Positions 34,414 through 42,752 of a stretch of DNA of 64,000 nucleotides are shown here, in pieces (the first letter of the stretch is position 1; each line of letters starts with the position of its first letter). The position numbers were made by a program, and so were the translations under genes. Source of the DNA: Priestia koreensis. GTDB lineage: Bacteria; Bacillota; Bacilli; Bacillales; Bacillaceae_H. The stretch lies in assembly GCF_001274935.1 (NCBI RefSeq), contig NZ_LILC01000037.1:124001-188000 (forward strand), given 5' to 3'. The notes beneath the pieces are model-generated. The model searched no databases. It had not been told where the DNA came from and worked only from the letters and a program-made list of their open reading frames with translations.

Positions 34414-35997
34414 ATGTATTGTAAAATTTGTGGTGCTTCGAGCACTGAAGGAAGCAACTATTGTGGACACGATGGTGCTTCTCTCATAGAGAGCATCCCT
34501 AGACTGAACGTAAAGAAAAATCAATCTACTTTTTGTCCAAGCTGTGGCGAAAAAACAGGGGAACAGCAAAACTACTGCGGTGCATGCGGGGCGTCTGCCT
34601 TAACCTATGATGCATCCAATGAACCGATTCGTGAAACAACAACAAAAGATGATCAAATACACGAACGTGCTTTTGTTCGCCCACGTTTTCAAGTATCATA
34701 CTTAAAAAAAGCGCTTATTCCAGCGGTTATTGCGTTTGCTTTCATGCTTGTGCTTAACATTTTTGCTTATCAATATGCGGGCAGTACATTTACGGACCTA
34801 TTTGAAGATAGGTTGTCCGCAGGGGGAATCCAAACAGCTACCTATACAGGGGACCGCATCGATGATGATATGCCCAAACCTGATCAACTATTTGGTTTTA
34901 GTGATATGGTAATGAATTCACACTTAATCACTCCTACTTATCACTTATCATCTGATGCTACTGATCCTTATTCAGAGGAGAACAATACATACGAAGGAAA
35001 ATTACATATCTCGTTTACCTTTGTCATTTACATACTAATTCCTATGTTGGCTCTATTTGTTGGAGGGCTATTTGCAGGTCGAAAACAACCGCACTCATCT
35101 GTGATGGAGCGCCTTTATTTAGCACTATCTATTGGTGGAATTTATGGTATTATTTTAGCTCTTTTCTCGTTGTTTAGTGGCTTTAGCTATGACGTAAATA
35201 TGGCCAAAGATGCTTTCCATTTGAAGCTGGATATTCACGCCTCTTATTCGTTTATTAAGAGTCTATTTATTGGTCTTACGGTCGGAACGGTTCTTACTTT
35301 TATAGGAATGCTGTTCTCCATTAATTACCGTCAATTTACGAAACAATTAAGCGATACTGTTCCATTTGGCGAAGTCATCCATCAAGCTTTCTCTACGTTT
35401 GTGAGAGGAATCGTGATCATGAGTGTCATTATGATGATTGCTGTACTCGTTCTCAAAGATAACCTTAGTGATTTCATTGATTTCCTACCCGTCGACTATC
35501 TAAGTGATCAATCAGCATTGTTAGTTGCGGCAGCAGGAACTCAAGCAGGTAGTATATTGTTGAATCTTGCTCACCTTGTACCTTTACACATTGATAACTT
35601 GCTTACGAAAGATACTTCATTAACTTTTTCCATTTTTGGCGGACTAAAGGGCGATGAATTAGCAGAGTTATTGGGAGACTTTATTGAAACCCCGTTCTAT
35701 TTATACTTCGTTTTCTTATTGCCAATTGCCCTATTTATTTGGTCAGGTTACAAAATGAAGACAGCTAGACAAGGGTCTCTTCAAAACCTTGCTATTTACA
35801 GCATCATTTATGCGATTTTAATAGGATTTATGGCATATTTAACACAAATGAACTTTAACCTTGAAGATTCTAAGCACGATGATCCTTTAAACAGTTTTGT
35901 TGGCTTCAGCATCTTCGGCTCCTTCATCAGAGCCTTTATCTTCTCCTACATTTTTGCTTATGTAGGTGGATACATCGCAAAGAGAAAAGGTTATTAA
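34414..35997 (+). CDS. Zinc-ribbon polytopic membrane protein
   Basis: The 527-residue protein has two N-terminal zinc ribbons (CKICGASSTEGSNYCGHDG, residues 3-21; CPSCGEKTGEQQNYCGACG, about 42-60), a linker, and about eight or nine transmembrane helices from residue 95 to the C-terminus, with a loop of about 100 residues after the first helix. The second ribbon has the full four cysteines, while the first lacks the fourth. I do not recognise a transporter family motif. The same zinc-ribbon style in three neighbouring genes suggests a shared envelope stress or assembly role, which is inference. The start is the ATG 13 bases after GGAG. Confidence 0.8.
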   Translation: MYCKICGASSTEGSNYCGHDGASLIESIPRLNVKKNQSTFCPSCGEKTGEQQNYCGACGASALTYDASNEPIRETTTKDDQIHERAFVRPRFQVSYLKKALIPAVIAFAFMLVLNIFAYQYAGSTFTDLFEDRLSAGGIQTATYTGDRIDDDMPKPDQLFGFSDMVMNSHLITPTYHLSSDATDPYSEENNTYEGKLHISFTFVIYILIPMLALFVGGLFAGRKQPHSSVMERLYLALSIGGIYGIILALFSLFSGFSYDVNMAKDAFHLKLDIHASYSFIKSLFIGLTVGTVLTFIGMLFSINYRQFTKQLSDTVPFGEVIHQAFSTFVRGIVIMSVIMMIAVLVLKDNLSDFIDFLPVDYLSDQSALLVAAAGTQAGSILLNLAHLVPLHIDNLLTKDTSLTFSIFGGLKGDELAELLGDFIETPFYLYFVFLLPIALFIWSGYKMKTARQGSLQNLAIYSIIYAILIGFMAYLTQMNFNLEDSKHDDPLNSFVGFSIFGSFIRAFIFSYIFAYVGGYIAKRKGY

Positions 35998-36000
35998 TCC

Positions 36001-36036
36001 AAAAAAGCTGTTATTCTTGGCGAATAACAGCTTTTT
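36001..36036. terminator. Bidirectional terminator
   Basis: AAAAAGCTGTTATTC (36002-36016) pairs perfectly with GAATAACAGCTTTTT (36022-36036). It lies between the convergent zinc-ribbon membrane gene and the GGDEF-EAL gene and has a U-run in both directions. Confidence 0.93.
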
Positions 36037-36038
36037 CT

Positions 36039-38840
36039 TTAATTAGCCACATGAGACTGATAGGTTTGCTCATACCACTGTTCAAATTCTTGAACGGGAA
36101 GTGGTCGGCTATAGTAGTAGCCTTGGACGGCATCGCATTTTTCTTGTTTTAAGATGTCGACTTGTTCTGGGAGCTCGACTCCTTCAGCGATGACTGAGAG
36201 ATCTAAGCTTTTAGCTAGCGTAATGATCGCGCGTACAATCGCTTGCTCTTTGACACTAGTACTTAATCCAATGATAAAGGAGCGGTCGATTTTGAGCGTG
36301 TTGATCGGTAGCTTTTTTAAGTAGCTAAACGATGAATAGCCTGAGCCAAAGTCATCGATCGAAATATGAACACCAATATCCTTGAGCGTCTGAAGCTTTT
36401 CAATTACATCATCTACGTTTTGAATGGCCACACTCTCCGTAATTTCAAGCTCTACGCTGCTTGGACAAATATCATTTTCACGCAGCGTTTCAAGAACCGC
36501 CTCAACAAATGATTCCCTCGCAAAGTCAATGCTAGAAATATTAACGCCCACCTTCATCGTATAATAGCCCTTATCATGCCAGCGTTTGTTTTGTACACAC
36601 GCCTCACGAAGCGTCCATGTACTTAGCGGAACAATTAACCCCGTCTCTTCGGCAACAGAGATAAATTCACCCGGAGAGACAAGACCTAGCGTTGGATGGT
36701 GCCAGCGAATGAGTGCTTCCACACCGGTTAATCGGCCTGTTTCAAGGTCGATTTTCGGCTGATAGTAAAGCTCAAATTCGTTATTTTGAATCGCGGTACG
36801 AAGGCCTGATTCGATAACCATTCGTCTTGTTGTATACGCCTGCATACTTTCTTGGTAATATTCAATGGCATTTCGACCGTTTTTCTTCGCTTCGTCAACA
36901 GCGAGATCGGCCTGACGAATTAACGTATTTAACGCAGAGCTACTCTCTGATAAAAAGCTTCCACCAATACTCGTATTTAAATAAATATCAGATCCTTCGA
37001 TTTTAAACGGTACGGATACGGTTGATAAAATACGCCCCGCCATGTTTCTGATGTCCTCTTCTTCATTTCGACGAACGAGCATAAGAAATTCATCGCCACC
37101 AAAGCGCGTTAATAGATCCTGTGTATTCATAATCGCTTGAAAACGACGAGATAATTCCTTTAAAATGCGGTCTCCTATTTGATGTCCATGCTTCTCATTT
37201 GTATATTTAAAGCGATCCAAATCGATACATAAAATCGCACAGGACTGGTCATCGTTTTTAGCTTTATGAATCGCCGCCTTTGCTAGCGTTTCAAACAATC
37301 CTTTATTCGGAAGTCCTGTTAAGCTATCGTAAAAAGTGAGCTGCTGAAGGGCCTGTTTTGCCTTTCGTTGCTCTGTCACGTCACGAATAACGGTCTGAAT
37401 ATACTTTTCACCATTTAATTGGATGACCGTCGATTTGGCTGTGACCCACTTTTCTTCTTGATTTAAGGTCATTACTTGAACCTCTTGTCCTGTAAACTCA
37501 CGCTGAAAGGTTCCTTTTAATAAATCATCCACATCCTTCGCCAAGGCATCCCAATCGTCTTTACGAAGAAAATGAGAAATGGAGAGGGCTTTTAATTGCT
37601 CAAAGCTTGAGGCGCCGATGATATTAAGCGCTTCTTGATTGGCTGATGTAATTTGACTATACCGATGGATGACGATCGCGAGAGGAGATTCATAAAACAG
37701 GCTTTCATAACGATCATTTGTTTCTTTAAGCATTTGCGCGAATTTTTGATCCTCCGTAATATCACGAATATACAGAATGTATTCCAAATCTCGGTCCGCC
37801 ACTACCTTTGTGACAGTCAGCTCAATGATCTTCGTTTCACCCGTTGATGATATAACCTCTAGCTGATGACGTCGCTTCACCATCGACAATAGATTTTCAA
37901 CCATCGGAAAAATACTGGCCACATTTTTTCCGATATTTTCTTCTTTCATAACTCCTAACAGAGTTACCGCCTCTTCGTTAATATTCAAAACTTCTCCCTG
38001 CTCATTCGTTACCACAATGGCATCCAACGCTGATTCGAAAATGGCGTTTTTCATCAGCTGCTGTTGATTCGCCCGGCGATCAAAGTAACTGAGGAAGGAT
38101 AGCGTTCCGAACATCAATAAAGCAACTCCCGTAATGATACAAGCGAACACAACCGAATTAATTTGATACGAGAAAGCAGATTTATCACCGTTCATCGGCA
38201 TGTAAAATGTTGCGGCCTTCATGCCTGTATAATGCATCCCTGTAATCGCTAGTGCCATCATCAGCGAAAATCCAATCTTCCCCTGGATATTTTTCTGATT
38301 GTTGAACCGTGAATAAAAGGCCAGCCAAAGCGCGGCAACAGATGCCACGAGCGCAATGACAACGGAAAGGATTACAAATGTTGCGTCATAATGAATCTTC
38401 ATCGGCTCCATAGCTGCCATTCCTGTATAATGCATGCCGCTAATACCCGTTCCCATTAACAGACTGGCTGTTAATAGATGCTTATAGGACCGATTGGTAA
38501 AGTGCACAAAAAATAAACCACCGTAGCAGCCCGCAATTGACCAGACCACAGATAAAGCAACAAGAAATAAATTATAGTAAGATGCGGCCATTTCGAGTTC
38601 AAACGCCAGCATTCCGACAAAGTGCATCGACCATATTCCAATTCCTAATGCAAACGAGCCATTAAAAATCCAGAAGTTTTTGAGTTTTTCCTCCGAGGCC
38701 TTTACACGGTTGGCCAATTCAAACGATGTGTACGAAGCCACTAATGCAATAAAGAAGGAAAGTCCAACTAACCAATTATTGTAATAACTATGCAAATGAG
38801 CAACATGATTCATAATATCTGCGAACTCTCCCTTTGACAT
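36039..38840 (-). CDS. MHYT-PAS-PAS-GGDEF-EAL cyclic-di-GMP protein
   Basis: The 933-residue membrane protein has a seven-helix MHYT sensor (1-250) with SMHFVGM, GMHYTGM and GMHYTGM motifs expected to bind metal and sense a diatomic gas. Two PAS domains follow (about 262-370 and 378-490), then GGDEF (about 500-660, motif GGDEF at 581-585) and EAL (about 675-925, EAL at 708-710, with ELEITES, DDFGSGYSS and KIDRSFI). Both catalytic motifs look intact, so it could make and degrade c-di-GMP. The inhibitory RxxD site before GGDEF is not evident. A single promoter is expected, since it is monocistronic. Motility and biofilm control is the likely output. Confidence 0.93.
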   Translation of the reverse strand: MSKGEFADIMNHVAHLHSYYNNWLVGLSFFIALVASYTSFELANRVKASEEKLKNFWIFNGSFALGIGIWSMHFVGMLAFELEMAASYYNLFLVALSVVWSIAGCYGGLFFVHFTNRSYKHLLTASLLMGTGISGMHYTGMAAMEPMKIHYDATFVILSVVIALVASVAALWLAFYSRFNNQKNIQGKIGFSLMMALAITGMHYTGMKAATFYMPMNGDKSAFSYQINSVVFACIITGVALLMFGTLSFLSYFDRRANQQQLMKNAIFESALDAIVVTNEQGEVLNINEEAVTLLGVMKEENIGKNVASIFPMVENLLSMVKRRHQLEVISSTGETKIIELTVTKVVADRDLEYILYIRDITEDQKFAQMLKETNDRYESLFYESPLAIVIHRYSQITSANQEALNIIGASSFEQLKALSISHFLRKDDWDALAKDVDDLLKGTFQREFTGQEVQVMTLNQEEKWVTAKSTVIQLNGEKYIQTVIRDVTEQRKAKQALQQLTFYDSLTGLPNKGLFETLAKAAIHKAKNDDQSCAILCIDLDRFKYTNEKHGHQIGDRILKELSRRFQAIMNTQDLLTRFGGDEFLMLVRRNEEEDIRNMAGRILSTVSVPFKIEGSDIYLNTSIGGSFLSESSSALNTLIRQADLAVDEAKKNGRNAIEYYQESMQAYTTRRMVIESGLRTAIQNNEFELYYQPKIDLETGRLTGVEALIRWHHPTLGLVSPGEFISVAEETGLIVPLSTWTLREACVQNKRWHDKGYYTMKVGVNISSIDFARESFVEAVLETLRENDICPSSVELEITESVAIQNVDDVIEKLQTLKDIGVHISIDDFGSGYSSFSYLKKLPINTLKIDRSFIIGLSTSVKEQAIVRAIITLAKSLDLSVIAEGVELPEQVDILKQEKCDAVQGYYYSRPLPVQEFEQWYEQTYQSHVAN

Positions 38841-38904
38841 AATTGTTCTCTATGTGTTTTATCGGTTTAAAGTAAGCAGGTTTGAAGATATAAACGTTAC
38901 CTTT

Positions 38905-39093
38905 TCACTCGGTTCGCAAAAAGAGTTTCCTTTCTTTCCACTTGTCATTTCTAAAAAAACAGATGTATTCCATGAGAATAACCGTCATTAAAAATGCAAG
39001 GCAGACATGATGTGGAACTAAAAAAAGCAGGAGCGCCACGATAAGCGCTTCTGCCTTTTCAACGATATAAGTTGTGCTTCTTAATGTACTCAT
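38905..39093 (-). CDS. Possible small membrane protein at the end of the NAD operon
   Basis: This 62-codon frame starts at ATG 39093 with GAGG six bases upstream and overlaps the end of the NadD-like gene by 35 bases. The product would have a strongly hydrophobic stretch of about 35 residues (ALIVALLLFLVPHHVCLAFL and on) and a basic C-terminus, which could be one long or two short membrane helices. No family was recognised. The ribosome site and hydrophobicity are in its favour; the overlap and short length argue for caution. Nothing else is seen between its stop and the GGDEF-EAL gene. Confidence 0.4.
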   Translation of the reverse strand: MSTLRSTTYIVEKAEALIVALLLFLVPHHVCLAFLMTVILMEYICFFRNDKWKERKLFLRTE

Positions 39094-39673
39094 AGCAAGC
39101 CTCAGGAAGCAAATACCTAGGCTCCCCGCCTTTTCCGAATTCGTCTCGGATGTACGAAGAGCTTATTTCCATTGCGAGTCCCTTATCTACTAGATGAAAG
39201 TGGTTCCCGTCATCGGCATTCCGAAGTAGCGGTGAACTTGAGATGGTCTTTAGCATATCAACTCCGTCTCTTGCCATAACGATAAACCGATTCTCCGTCA
39301 CAAGCGGTTCTTCGTATCCCCATTTTCCACTCGCAATATCAACTAAAAGATCTGCCCCCATAATGAAAAACACTTCGTCATTTGGGTACATGCTCTTAAA
39401 ATAATTCATCGTGTAATACGTATACACATTCCATGCTTCCTGCTTCATTTCGTAATCGTCTGCTACAAACTTATCGTTTCCTTGAATCGCAAGCTGCAGC
39501 ATCTCCCAGCGGTGATGATCTTCCGTCTTCATTCGCTTATCTTTTCGACGATTCGAGCATGGCAAGAAAATAATTCGATCGAGTTTACAGCGGTGCGCAA
39601 TGGTGCTTGCTGTCCAAAGATGAACATTCGTCACAGGGTCAAAGCTACTACCGTAAATCCCGATTCTAGCCAT
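39059..39673 (-). CDS. Divergent NadD-like nicotinate-nucleotide adenylyltransferase
   Basis: The 204-residue protein has the nucleotidyltransferase fold of NadD, which makes deamido-NAD from nicotinate mononucleotide and ATP. Visible motifs are GIYGSSFDPVTNVH at the N-terminus, FIMGADLLVDIA in the middle (compare GADxL) and the C-terminal ISSSYIRDEFG (compare ISSTxIR). The HxGH signature is altered to TNVH, which keeps only the second His. It is probably a paralogue of the housekeeping NadD. Its start overlaps the NAPRTase stop by 8 bases, which ties it to NAD salvage. Activity should be tested because of the altered motif. Confidence 0.8.
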   Translation of the reverse strand: MARIGIYGSSFDPVTNVHLWTASTIAHRCKLDRIIFLPCSNRRKDKRMKTEDHHRWEMLQLAIQGNDKFVADDYEMKQEAWNVYTYYTMNYFKSMYPNDEVFFIMGADLLVDIASGKWGYEEPLVTENRFIVMARDGVDMLKTISSSPLLRNADDGNHFHLVDKGLAMEISSSYIRDEFGKGGEPRYLLPEACYEYIKKHNLYR

Positions 39674-41135
39674 GGCGCTCCACTCCTGCCTTTTGCTTTA
39701 CTTCTTCAATTCGCTTCATTTTATTTTCCCAGCATGCAAGGCTAAGATCAACCGGATAGGATTCCGGATTCAACGCACGTTTGTATTCATCCCACAGCAC
39801 AACGAGGTTTTCCTTTTTAAATGCCTGAATGGCTTTTAATTCAGGTAATTCATAGATCAGTTCGCCGTTCTGAAAAATATCGTGGTGAAGCTCGCGCGCT
39901 TCAAACTCAGACACGAACTTACTAATGTACGTATGAACGGGATGGAACATTTTGATTTTCTCTTCTTCCGCTGGCTTTTCCCAGTCGAGCGCGATGTAGT
40001 CGCCTTCTGACTTTCCGTTAATCGTGTTAATGATGCGATACACTCGCTTCAGTCCTGGCGTTGAGACCTTTTCGGGATTAGCGCTAATTTTAATGGTATC
40101 GACCATCTCGCCCTTTTCATCTTCAATGGAAACGAGCTTATACACCGCACCTAGTGCTGGCTGGTCGTATGCAGTAATTAGCTTTGTGCCAATGCCCCAT
40201 ACATCAATTTGAGCACCTTGAGATTTTAGATGTGAGATCGTGTGTTCATCAAGATCGTTTGATGCGATAATTTTCGTTTTTGTAAATCCTGCATCATCAA
40301 GCATTTTGCGCGCTTTTTTAGACAGATACGCCAAGTCACCGCTATCAAGGCGAATGCCGACAAAGTTAATTTTATCGCCTAGTTCCTTCGCGACCTTAAT
40401 AGCTGTCGGAATACCTGAACGAATCGTATCGTACGTATCAACTAGGAACACGCAGTCCTTGTGACGACGCGCATATTTATGAAAAGCGATATACTCATCG
40501 CGATAAGCCTGCACGAGCGAATGAGCATGCGTACCCGCTACTGGAATGCCGAATTTTTTCCCTGCACGAACGTTTGACGTTGCTTCAAACCCGCCGATAA
40601 ACGCTGCGCGCGTTCCCCAAATGGATGCATCAAGTTCATGCGCGCGTCTCGTACCAAACTCCATTGCCACTTGGTCACCGACTACCTGCTTAATTCGAGA
40701 GGCCTTCGTCGCGATTAATGTTTGATAGTTAATGATATTTAAAATAGCCGTTTCTACAAGCTGTGCTTGAATAAGCGGTGCCTCAACGCGTAGGATCGGC
40801 TCATTTCCAAAAACAAGCTCGCCTTCTTTCATCGCCCGAACGTTTCCTGTAAAACGAAGATCTTTTAAATAAGAAAGAAAATCATCTCCGTACCCAAGCT
40901 CATTTCGAAGATAGTCTAAGTCGCTCTCTGTGAAGCGAAAATCCTGAAGGTATTCCACAACGTGCTCTAGTCCTGCGAATACCGCATACCCGTTTCCGAA
41001 TGGCAGTTTGCGAAAGAATACTTCAAACACCGCGTTTCGTTCATGTGTTCCATCTTCCCAGTAGGTTTCTGCCATGTTAATTTGATATAAGTCCGTATGA
41101 AGTGACAAGCTGTCGTCTTGATAAAAGGTTGTCAT
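39666..41135 (-). CDS. pncB: Nicotinate phosphoribosyltransferase
   Basis: NAPRTase converts nicotinate and PRPP to nicotinate mononucleotide in the Preiss-Handler salvage pathway. The 489-residue protein has SLHTDLYQINMAETYW, FFRKLPFGNGYAVFAGLE, EFGTRRAHELDASIWGTRAAFIGG-type active-site segments (here the Arg/His phosphate and product contacts), GIPVAGTHAHS, FVGIRLDSGDLAYLSKKAR and DVWGIGTKLITAYDQPALG. Length is usual for the type with a C-terminal extension. The start is placed at ATG 41135, six bases after GGGGG; an upstream ATG at 41153 precedes that site. It is 33 bases downstream of the nicotinamidase gene. Confidence 0.95.
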   Translation of the reverse strand: MTTFYQDDSLSLHTDLYQINMAETYWEDGTHERNAVFEVFFRKLPFGNGYAVFAGLEHVVEYLQDFRFTESDLDYLRNELGYGDDFLSYLKDLRFTGNVRAMKEGELVFGNEPILRVEAPLIQAQLVETAILNIINYQTLIATKASRIKQVVGDQVAMEFGTRRAHELDASIWGTRAAFIGGFEATSNVRAGKKFGIPVAGTHAHSLVQAYRDEYIAFHKYARRHKDCVFLVDTYDTIRSGIPTAIKVAKELGDKINFVGIRLDSGDLAYLSKKARKMLDDAGFTKTKIIASNDLDEHTISHLKSQGAQIDVWGIGTKLITAYDQPALGAVYKLVSIEDEKGEMVDTIKISANPEKVSTPGLKRVYRIINTINGKSEGDYIALDWEKPAEEEKIKMFHPVHTYISKFVSEFEARELHHDIFQNGELIYELPELKAIQAFKKENLVVLWDEYKRALNPESYPVDLSLACWENKMKRIEEVKQKAGVERHG

Positions 41136-41168
41136 TACGATCCCCCATTTCATGAAGTAACTAATTTG

Positions 41169-41717
41169 TTAAACAATTTTAGCTCCTAAGCAATTTTTAA
41201 AGTGACCAAGCGCCCAAACATGGCCGTCTGGATTAAAGCTTGCGACCGCTTTTTCGTGAATAACAAGCGGATAATGTTCATTATATAAATCAACGCACGT
41301 ATGAAGGCAGCAAATATCGGTTGTAACGCCCGTAATATGAACTTCCTCGATGCCTCTCGCCCGAAGCTGAAGCAGCAGATCTGTTCCAGCGAGAGCGCTG
41401 TATCTCGTTTTATCCATCCAATAGACGTTTTCGCGTTCCTTATATTGTTCGTACACGTTGTGAAGCGTTCCATATAGTTTTCTACCATCTGTGCCCATAA
41501 TATTATGGGGCGGATATAATTTTGTTTCAGGGTGATAGAGATCTCCCGCTTTGTGCGCATCAATTGCAAATACGACAAAATCACCATTTTCAATCGCTTC
41601 TTTTGTTACTCTTACGATTTCACTCTCAATGTCCTGTGCGGGCTTCCCACACGTTAATGCCCCGTTGTCTGCCACAAAATCATTTGTATAATCAATGCTC
41701 AATAACGCTCTTCTCAC
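41169..41717 (-). CDS. pncA: Nicotinamidase (isochorismatase-like cysteine hydrolase)
   Basis: PncA deamidates nicotinamide to nicotinate, which feeds the next gene's product. The 182-residue protein has the catalytic triad of the family: D9 in SIDYTNDF, K103 in MDKTRYSAL and C136 in GVTTDICCLHT. Metal-binding residues appear in IDAHKAGDLYHPE (D53, H55). The start is GTG at 41717 behind GGGGG. It sits 25 bases after the Nudix gene and 33 before pncB in one minus-strand operon. A TTGTTAAACAA palindrome covers its stop-codon region and resembles half of the operator upstream of the Nudix gene. Confidence 0.93.
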   Translation of the reverse strand: MRRALLSIDYTNDFVADNGALTCGKPAQDIESEIVRVTKEAIENGDFVVFAIDAHKAGDLYHPETKLYPPHNIMGTDGRKLYGTLHNVYEQYKERENVYWMDKTRYSALAGTDLLLQLRARGIEEVHITGVTTDICCLHTCVDLYNEHYPLVIHEKAVASFNPDGHVWALGHFKNCLGAKIV

Positions 41718-41742
41718 CTGAATTCCCCCTTGTGTGAACTCG

Positions 41743-42522
41743 TTAATATTTCACTGAATAAATCGGTTTAATAATATCCTCCATCTCAACAAAACGGAAA
41801 AGCTGTGTCGGTTGCTTAGACGTTCGTGTTGTCGTTTGTCCGTCTAGCTTTTCAATAAACGGCAGGCTTTTAATTTTTCGCGAAAACGCCGGATCACTCG
41901 TAATCACCGGATCATTCGTCACTGTACGTAAAACGGCTTGAAGCTCTGAATACGTAAAGGTTGGTGGCAAAAAGTTTTTGGCAGCCGTTGTTTGTAACAG
42001 GTCAGCCGTAATGGCCTGGACAGCATGTTTGATAATGTCCTCATGGTCAAACGCTAGCGCTAAATGGTTGATCTCTTCTAATGTAAAAAGCTCTACCTCG
42101 GATGCATCGTCATTGGCCTGACGGTGCATCAAATGACGCTCTGGCACGATCGCATAATGGGCATTTGTAATAATCCAGCCCCGTGGATCGCGGCCAGGAC
42201 GGTCATATACACCGAAATGTTTCACGTGAACTCCCTGTACGCCTGTTTCTTCTTGGAGCTCTCGCTTCGCTGCTTGAAGAGCCGTTTCATTCGCCTGCAC
42301 AAATCCCCCAGGCAGTGCCCACTTATCTCCTTCAATGTTTGGATGGCCCTCTGCGTTTGTCGCCGCTCGCTTAATCAACATCAGCTTTAGTTCCATCACC
42401 GGTTTTTTATAAGACTCTGCTTCTTTTGTCATAATCGTAAATATCGCAATATCAGACGTATAGCCGTCTGGGGTGCGGTACTTCTTCACATCATATTTCT
42501 TTAATGCATCTTCATTTGTCAT
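41743..42522 (-). CDS. Nudix hydrolase with C-terminal winged helix, NrtR-like
   Basis: The 259-residue protein combines an N-terminal Nudix domain (about 20-160) with a C-terminal winged-helix region (about 165-250: FTYSELQAVLRTV ... FSRKIKSLPFIEKL). This is the architecture of NrtR regulators of NAD metabolism. The Nudix box G-x5-E-x7-REL-x-EE-x-GV (residues 73-95) is complete. Many NrtR regulators have lost catalysis, so this one may keep ADP-ribose pyrophosphatase activity as well as DNA binding. It is the first gene of the NAD-salvage operon, and the promoter in front of it carries a perfect inverted repeat. Autorepression released by ADP-ribose or a related metabolite is inferred. Confidence 0.85.
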   Translation of the reverse strand: MTNEDALKKYDVKKYRTPDGYTSDIAIFTIMTKEAESYKKPVMELKLMLIKRAATNAEGHPNIEGDKWALPGGFVQANETALQAAKRELQEETGVQGVHVKHFGVYDRPGRDPRGWIITNAHYAIVPERHLMHRQANDDASEVELFTLEEINHLALAFDHEDIIKHAVQAITADLLQTTAAKNFLPPTFTYSELQAVLRTVTNDPVITSDPAFSRKIKSLPFIEKLDGQTTTRTSKQPTQLFRFVEMEDIIKPIYSVKY

Positions 42523-42541
42523 TATTTAACCTCTCTAACTT

Positions 42542-42595
42542 TTAACAATTTGTTAATTGTTAATTCTATTATATACAATTACAGAGAAAATGCAA
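42542..42595 (-). promoter_or_regulatory. Promoter and candidate operator of the NAD-salvage operon
   Basis: TTAACAATT (42542-42550) and AATTGTTAA (42555-42563) form a perfect 9-bp inverted repeat with a four-base spacer, 20 bases before the Nudix start codon. A perfect TATAAT -10 on the minus strand (42568-42573) lies five bases upstream of it, with a weak TTGCAT -35 (42590-42595). The repeat therefore covers the transcription start, a classic repressor position. The natural candidate ligand-sensing repressor is the adjacent NrtR-like protein. Confidence 0.65.
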
Positions 42596-42660
42596 CATTT
42601 ATAAAATAAATAGGCTCCGTTCAACAATTCCCTTGCTAAGCGGCTAGCTTCTCAATCACA

Positions 42661-42698
42661 TTTAAGTTTATTTTAAGGTTATCTTTATTTTCCTTAAA
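42661..42698 (+). promoter_or_regulatory. TTTAAG repeats upstream of the ABC exporter
   Basis: TTTAAG at 42661 and again at 42672 are 11 bases apart, and TTTAAGG (42672-42678) forms an inverted repeat with CCTTAAA (42692-42698). Direct hexamers spaced 11 bases apart are typical targets of OmpR-type regulators, and such a regulator is encoded just downstream at 44517. The match is suggestive only. Confidence 0.35.
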
Positions 42699-42752
42699 GT
42701 TCCTTTTTTTATCCTAGTAACATACCTAGAAAAGTTGTAGAGGAGAATGTAT

